Assembly (NCBI GenBank): GCA_001897745.1
Contig: MKUH01000006.1
Location: 62,001-126,000 of the forward strand
From: Candidatus Accumulibacter sp. 66-26
GTDB taxonomy: Bacteria; Pseudomonadota; Gammaproteobacteria; Burkholderiales; Rhodocyclaceae
Direction of reading: 5' to 3'
DNA: 64,000 nt
The position numbers were made by a program, and so were the translations under genes. The notes below the pieces were generated by a model. The model searched no databases. It was not told the origin of the DNA and worked only from the letters and a program-made list of their open reading frames with translations. Below, in pieces: positions 60,480 to 64,000 of this stretch. Each line of letters begins with the position of its first letter. Within the stretch, counting starts at the first letter, position 1.

Positions 60480-62230
60480 TGGTTCTGCTGCTCCTGCGCG
60501 GCGTCCGTCGCTGGCGGTGCGCTGCGTTCCGGTTGTTCGGCCTGCAGCGGCGCGCGGCGCGCCTCGATCTCGGCGATCTCCTTCTGCTGCGCCGGCGTCA
60601 GCCGGTCGGTGTTCTTCGGCTGCACGGCCTCGCGCTGCTGGCGCGCGCGCTCGATGGCGGCGGCGATCGTCGCCTTCTTGACGGCTTCGGCGTCGAGCGG
60701 CGCGGCGGCCGGTGCGCCGCCGTCCGCTGCCGCTGGCGCGCCTATGCCGGCGTCGGCGGCCGGTGCGGCGGGGGCGGGTTCGGCCTTCTTCTCGGCCGCC
60801 TTGGCCGCGGCGGCCTTGGCCAGACGTTCGGCCTTCTCGGCCTTTTCGCGTTCGTCGCGCAGGTTGCGGAACTCGAAGCGCGCCTTCGCCGTGTCGGCGG
60901 CGTTCTTTTCGCGCTCGCGCGCCCAGATTTCGCTCTTCGCGAAGCGGAAGTACTGCACGAGCGGGATGCGCGAGGGGCAGACGTAGCTGCAGCAGCCGCA
61001 CTCGATGCAGTCGAAGATGCTGTATTCCTGCGTCTTGCCGAAGTTTTTGGCGCGCGCGAACCAGTACAGCTCGAAGGGCTGCAGTTCGTGCGGGCAGGCC
61101 TTGGCGCATTCGCCGCAGCGGATGCACGGCATTTCCGGCGCCTTCGGCGGGAACAGCGTCGGCGATCCGGCGATGATGCAGTTGGTGGCCTTGACCAGCG
61201 GCGCGTCGGGCGAGGGCATTTCGAAGCCCATCATCGGGCCGCCCATCAGGTAGCCGTCGGTGTCGGCCTTCGGCTGGCCGAGCGCGACGAATTCGGCGAG
61301 CGGCGTGCCGATCAGGACTTCCCAGTTGCGCGGCTGCGCGACGTTGCCGGTCAGCGTGACGATGCGCGAGATGACCGGTTCGCCGTGCGCGACGGCGCGC
61401 CAGGCGGTGTAGGCGGTGGCGACGTTGAAGCACTGCACGCCGAGTTCGGTCGAGCGCTTGGCGGCCGGCACTTCCTTGCCGGTCAGCACGCGGATCAGCT
61501 GCTTGGCGCCGCCGGCCGGGTAGCGCGTCGGTACGGCGATCACCGCAAAATCCTCGCCGAGCGCCTGCACCGCGCGCTTCATCGCGGCGACGGCTTCCGG
61601 CTTGTTGTCTTCGATGCCGATCAGCACGCGCTTCGGGCGCAGCAGGTCGCGGAAAAGGCCGACGCCGCGCACGACGTCCTCGGCGCGCTCGCGCATCAGG
61701 AGGTCGTCGCAGGTGATGTAGGGTTCGCACTCGGCGCCGTTGATCACCAGCTCTTCCATCGGCACGGTTTTCGACGCGCTGAGCTTGGCGTGGCTCGGGA
61801 AGACGGCGCCGCCGAGGCCGACGACGCCGGCGTCGCGCAGCATCTCGCGCACCGTTTCCGGGGCCAGCGCCTTGTAGTCGACCGGCGTGCGCGTTATCCA
61901 TTCGTCGCGGCCGTCCGGCTCGATGATCACCGACAGCGTTGGCAGGCCCGAGGGGTGGGGGGCGACGCGCTCTTCGACGGCGAGCACGGTGCCCGAGGTC
62001 GGCGCATGCACGGCGGACGAAATCCAGCCGTCGGCGCCGCCGATCTTCTGCCCCTTGAGGACGCGCTCGCCGGGCGCGACGAGCGGGTCCGGCGTGCCGC
62101 CGATGCTCTGGTGCAGCGGAACGATCAGGCGCGTCGGCAGCGGCGCGACGGCGATCGGCAGGCCGACCGATTGCGTCTTGTTGGTCTGCGGCTTGACGCC
62201 GCCCTTGAATTTGAAGAGTCGTTGCAGCAT
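60476..62230 (-). CDS. rnfC: Rnf complex NADH-binding subunit RnfC
   Basis: A 584-aa protein homologous to NqrA/NuoF. N-terminal part: LPLHQS-type start, VINGAECEPYITCDD (conserved), GGAKQLIRVLTGKEVP. Two [4Fe-4S] motifs follow, CIRCGECAKACP and CIECGCCSYVCP (about 370-430). The last ~140 residues are an Ala/Glu/Lys-rich, charged extension with repeated AEKAERLAKAAAAKAAEKK-type sequence, seen in some proteobacterial RnfC proteins. It oxidises NADH or reduces NAD+. Confidence 0.94.
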   Translation of the reverse strand: MLQRLFKFKGGVKPQTNKTQSVGLPIAVAPLPTRLIVPLHQSIGGTPDPLVAPGERVLKGQKIGGADGWISSAVHAPTSGTVLAVEERVAPHPSGLPTLSVIIEPDGRDEWITRTPVDYKALAPETVREMLRDAGVVGLGGAVFPSHAKLSASKTVPMEELVINGAECEPYITCDDLLMRERAEDVVRGVGLFRDLLRPKRVLIGIEDNKPEAVAAMKRAVQALGEDFAVIAVPTRYPAGGAKQLIRVLTGKEVPAAKRSTELGVQCFNVATAYTAWRAVAHGEPVISRIVTLTGNVAQPRNWEVLIGTPLAEFVALGQPKADTDGYLMGGPMMGFEMPSPDAPLVKATNCIIAGSPTLFPPKAPEMPCIRCGECAKACPHELQPFELYWFARAKNFGKTQEYSIFDCIECGCCSYVCPSRIPLVQYFRFAKSEIWAREREKNAADTAKARFEFRNLRDEREKAEKAERLAKAAAAKAAEKKAEPAPAAPAADAGIGAPAAADGGAPAAAPLDAEAVKKATIAAAIERARQQREAVQPKNTDRLTPAQQKEIAEIEARRAPLQAEQPERSAPPATDAAQEQQNQ

Positions 62231-62237
62231 GGCGGTC

Positions 62238-62789
62238 TCAGGCGGCTTGCCGGAGCGGCTTGATCTCGATCACCGGGTATTTCCATTTCCAGTTGTCGAT
62301 GTTCTCGGCGATCGCTTCCATGCGGATGCATTCGACCGGGCAGGGGGGGACGCACAGTTCGCAGCCGGTGCACAGGCTTTCGACGATGGTGTGCATCTGC
62401 TTGGCGGCGCCGACGATGGCGTCGACCGGGCAGGCCTGGATGCACAGCGTGCAGCCGATGCAGGTCTGCTCGTCGATGACGGCGACCTGCTTGGGTTTTT
62501 CCTCGGCGTCGAGCGGCTTGGCTTCGCGCCCGAGCAGGTCGGCCAGGCGCTGCACGCCCTCCATGCCGCCCGGCGGGCACAGGTTGATGTCGGCCTCGCC
62601 CTTCGAGATGGCTTCGGCGTAGGGCTTGCAGCCCGGGTAGCCGCACTGGCCGCACTGCGTCTGCGGCAGGATCGCGTCGATCTTGTCGACCAGCGGGTCG
62701 CCCTCGACCTTGAACTTGATCGAGGCGTAGCCGAGCGCGGCGCCGAGGACGACGGCGCCGAGCGCCATGATGAGGATGGCGGTGAGCAT
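62238..62789 (-). CDS. rnfB: Rnf complex ferredoxin subunit RnfB
   Basis: A 183-aa protein with an N-terminal membrane helix ([22 protein letters not shown]). The QCGYPGC-type [4Fe-4S] motif ([18 protein letters not shown]) comes next, then two ferredoxin clusters [16 protein letters not shown] and [16 protein letters not shown]. It receives electrons from ferredoxin. Starts one base inside the rnfA stop. Confidence 0.95.
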   Translation of the reverse strand: MLTAILIMALGAVVLGAALGYASIKFKVEGDPLVDKIDAILPQTQCGQCGYPGCKPYAEAISKGEADINLCPPGGMEGVQRLADLLGREAKPLDAEEKPKQVAVIDEQTCIGCTLCIQACPVDAIVGAAKQMHTIVESLCTGCELCVPPCPVECIRMEAIAENIDNWKWKYPVIEIKPLRQAA

Positions 62790-63373
62790 TATTGGTACTT
62801 GTCGAGGCCGGCGAAGCCCATGAAGGCGAGCGACATCAGGCCGGCGGTGATCATGGCGATGGCGGTGCCCTTGAAGTGGAGCGGCACGTCGGCGCCCTCG
62901 ATGCGCTCGCGCATGCCGGCGAAGAGGACGAGCACCAGCGAGAAGCCGACCGCGCTGCCGGCGCCGAAGAGCAGCGAGTCGATGAAGTCGTGCTTGTTGG
63001 CGACGTTGAGCAGCGGCACGCCGAGCACGGCGCAGTTGGTGGTGATCAGCGGCAGGTAGATGCCGAGCACCTGATGCAGGACCGGGCTGGTCTTCTGGAT
63101 GACCATTTCGGTGAGCTGCACGATGGCCGCGATGGTGACGATGAAGGACAGCGTGCGTAGGTACTCGAGCCCGAAGGGCATCAGCAGGTAGTGGTCGATG
63201 ACGTAGCTGGCGCCGGTCGCCACGGTGAGCACGAAAGTGGTCGCCGCCCCCATCCCGAACGCCGTTTCCAGCTTGCGCGAGACGCCCATGAAGGGGCACA
63301 GGCCGAGAATTTTCACCAGGACGACGTTATTGACGAGAACGGCGCCGATGACGATGAACAGGTAGTGGGTCAT
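62789..63373 (-). CDS. rnfA: Rnf complex subunit RnfA
   Basis: A 194-aa inner-membrane protein with six helices ([44 protein letters not shown]...[12 protein letters not shown]), paralogous to RnfE, with the Cys of GLCPFMG and TNCAVLG for the shared [2Fe-2S] centre. First gene of rnfABCDGE-nth, all with overlapping or nearly abutting reading frames. It begins 72 nt downstream of pyrD. Confidence 0.95.
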   Translation of the reverse strand: MTHYLFIVIGAVLVNNVVLVKILGLCPFMGVSRKLETAFGMGAATTFVLTVATGASYVIDHYLLMPFGLEYLRTLSFIVTIAAIVQLTEMVIQKTSPVLHQVLGIYLPLITTNCAVLGVPLLNVANKHDFIDSLLFGAGSAVGFSLVLVLFAGMRERIEGADVPLHFKGTAIAMITAGLMSLAFMGFAGLDKYQ

Positions 63374-63445
63374 GGTGTGGGCGGGGGGAGGGCGCGGGGG
63401 CTTTCCGAATTCGGCGGCTGCGGTTCAACCACTTGTTTCGTGCGC

Positions 63446-64000
63446 TTACCGCGCACGCCGGCGGGCGATCTCGGCCGCCGCCTCGCCGACCAGTTCCGGT
63501 CCGCGATAGATGAAGCCCGAGTAAAACTGCACCAGACTGGCGCCGGCCTCGATCTTGGCTGCCGCGTCGGCGCCGCTCATGATGCCGCCGACGCCGATGA
63601 TCGGCACTTCGCCGGCCAGCGCCGTCGCCAGCTTGCGCAGCACGGCCGTCGACAGGTCGAAGACCGGGGCGCCGGAGAGGCCGCCGGCTTCGGAGGCGTT
63701 CGGGAAACCTTCAATGCCGGCGCGCGAGAGCGTCGTGTTGGTGGCGATCACGCCGTCCATGCGGTGCTGGCGCAGCAGGTCGGCGATCGCCTGGATCTGC
63801 GCGTCGTCAAGGTCGGGGGCGATCTTCAGGGCGAGCGGCACGTACTTGCCGTGCTTGTCGGCGAGCCGCGCCTGCTCCGCCTTGAGGGCGCCGAGCAGGG
63901 CGTCGAGCGCGTCGTCCTTCTGCAGTTCGCGCAGGTTCTTGGTGTTTGGGCTGGAGATGTTGACCGTGACGTAGCTCGCCGCGCTGTAAACGCGTTCGAG
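63446..64000 (-). CDS. pyrD: Dihydroorotate dehydrogenase, C-terminal part (partial)
   Basis: The frame is open to the right edge. Visible: [18 protein letters not shown] (substrate and FMN loop with the catalytic Ser region), [58 protein letters not shown] (FMN phosphate site). The [11 protein letters not shown] motif matches class 2, quinone-linked, membrane-associated enzymes. It catalyses the fourth step of pyrimidine synthesis. Confidence 0.95.
   Translation of the reverse strand, partial: LERVYSAASYVTVNISSPNTKNLRELQKDDALDALLGALKAEQARLADKHGKYVPLALKIAPDLDDAQIQAIADLLRQHRMDGVIATNTTLSRAGIEGFPNASEAGGLSGAPVFDLSTAVLRKLATALAGEVPIIGVGGIMSGADAAAKIEAGASLVQFYSGFIYRGPELVGEAAAEIARRRAR

Noticed and set aside
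60479-62263. Long + strand open frame opposite rnfC
   Set aside because: Shadow of rnfC, which has complete iron-sulfur motifs on the other strand.

Overview
The window looks like a chromosome segment of a betaproteobacterium, most likely Rhodocyclales-like. This is an inference from the protein families present (Rnf complex followed by nth, DUF1841, DUF3079, TupABC, several sigma-54-type regulators and a multihaem/SHP cytochrome set), not from a database match. It falls into two compositional halves. Positions 1 to about 32,756 are moderately GC-rich and full of accessory genes. From 32,821 on the DNA is strongly GC-rich with core genes, except for a lower-GC patch at about 48.4-49.6 kb.

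Left half (1-32,756): this reads as a genomic island whose right edge is a tyrosine integrase gene (31625-32656) beside a 64-nt 3' fragment of a tRNA-Ser(GGA) gene (32757-32820). The left edge lies outside the window. Its contents, from left to right, are: the end of a histidine kinase and its sigma-54 response regulator; a TerB-like protein and a cation diffusion facilitator; an electron-transfer cluster (octahaem cytochrome c, b-type membrane protein, FAD/2Fe-2S reductase, ferric-reductase-like flavocytochrome, dihaem cytochrome DHC and SHP/DUF1924 cytochrome) with two PepSY proteins and a PhoPQ-like two-component system; and an ECF sigma factor, anti-sigma factor, CnrX/CpxP-like sensor and His-rich periplasmic protein. 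11-bp-period direct repeats upstream of several of these genes suggest one regulon.

A DNA-damage module follows: an SRAP (YedK-type) protein, then a LexA-box-controlled operon of a 63-aa zinc ribbon protein, umuD and umuC. umuC is split by a mobile element of about 10.2 kb (17332-27525). That element carries an overlapping gene string of two divergent tyrosine recombinases, a GmtX-like protein, a small coiled-coil protein and a RecD-like helicase, with a metallophosphoesterase as cargo. The layout resembles the gamma-mobile-trio (GMT) elements, here in an apparently betaproteobacterial host. It is the most interesting system in the window. To its right lie four small genes ending in an IHF-beta-like gene, and a freshly inserted ISAs1-family element with a perfect 10-bp target duplication and a frameshifted transposase.

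Right half (32,821-64,000): the core genes include an alpha/beta hydrolase, a GloC-like hydrolase, a GGDEF-EAL protein with an HDOD protein, and a tungstate transporter operon (tupABC) that runs into a sigma-54 two-component pair. Next come an aminotransferase, a GspE/PilB ATPase, fumC, a MoxR-VWA pair, a YhdH-type reductase, DUF1841 and FIST proteins, nth, rnfABCDGE, and the 3' end of pyrD at the window edge. At 48.44-49.57 kb there is a relic integron: an attI-like site, two gene cassettes and two attC-like sites, with no integrase gene in the window.

All start choices, family names and regulatory sites come from reading the sequence. No search was run.
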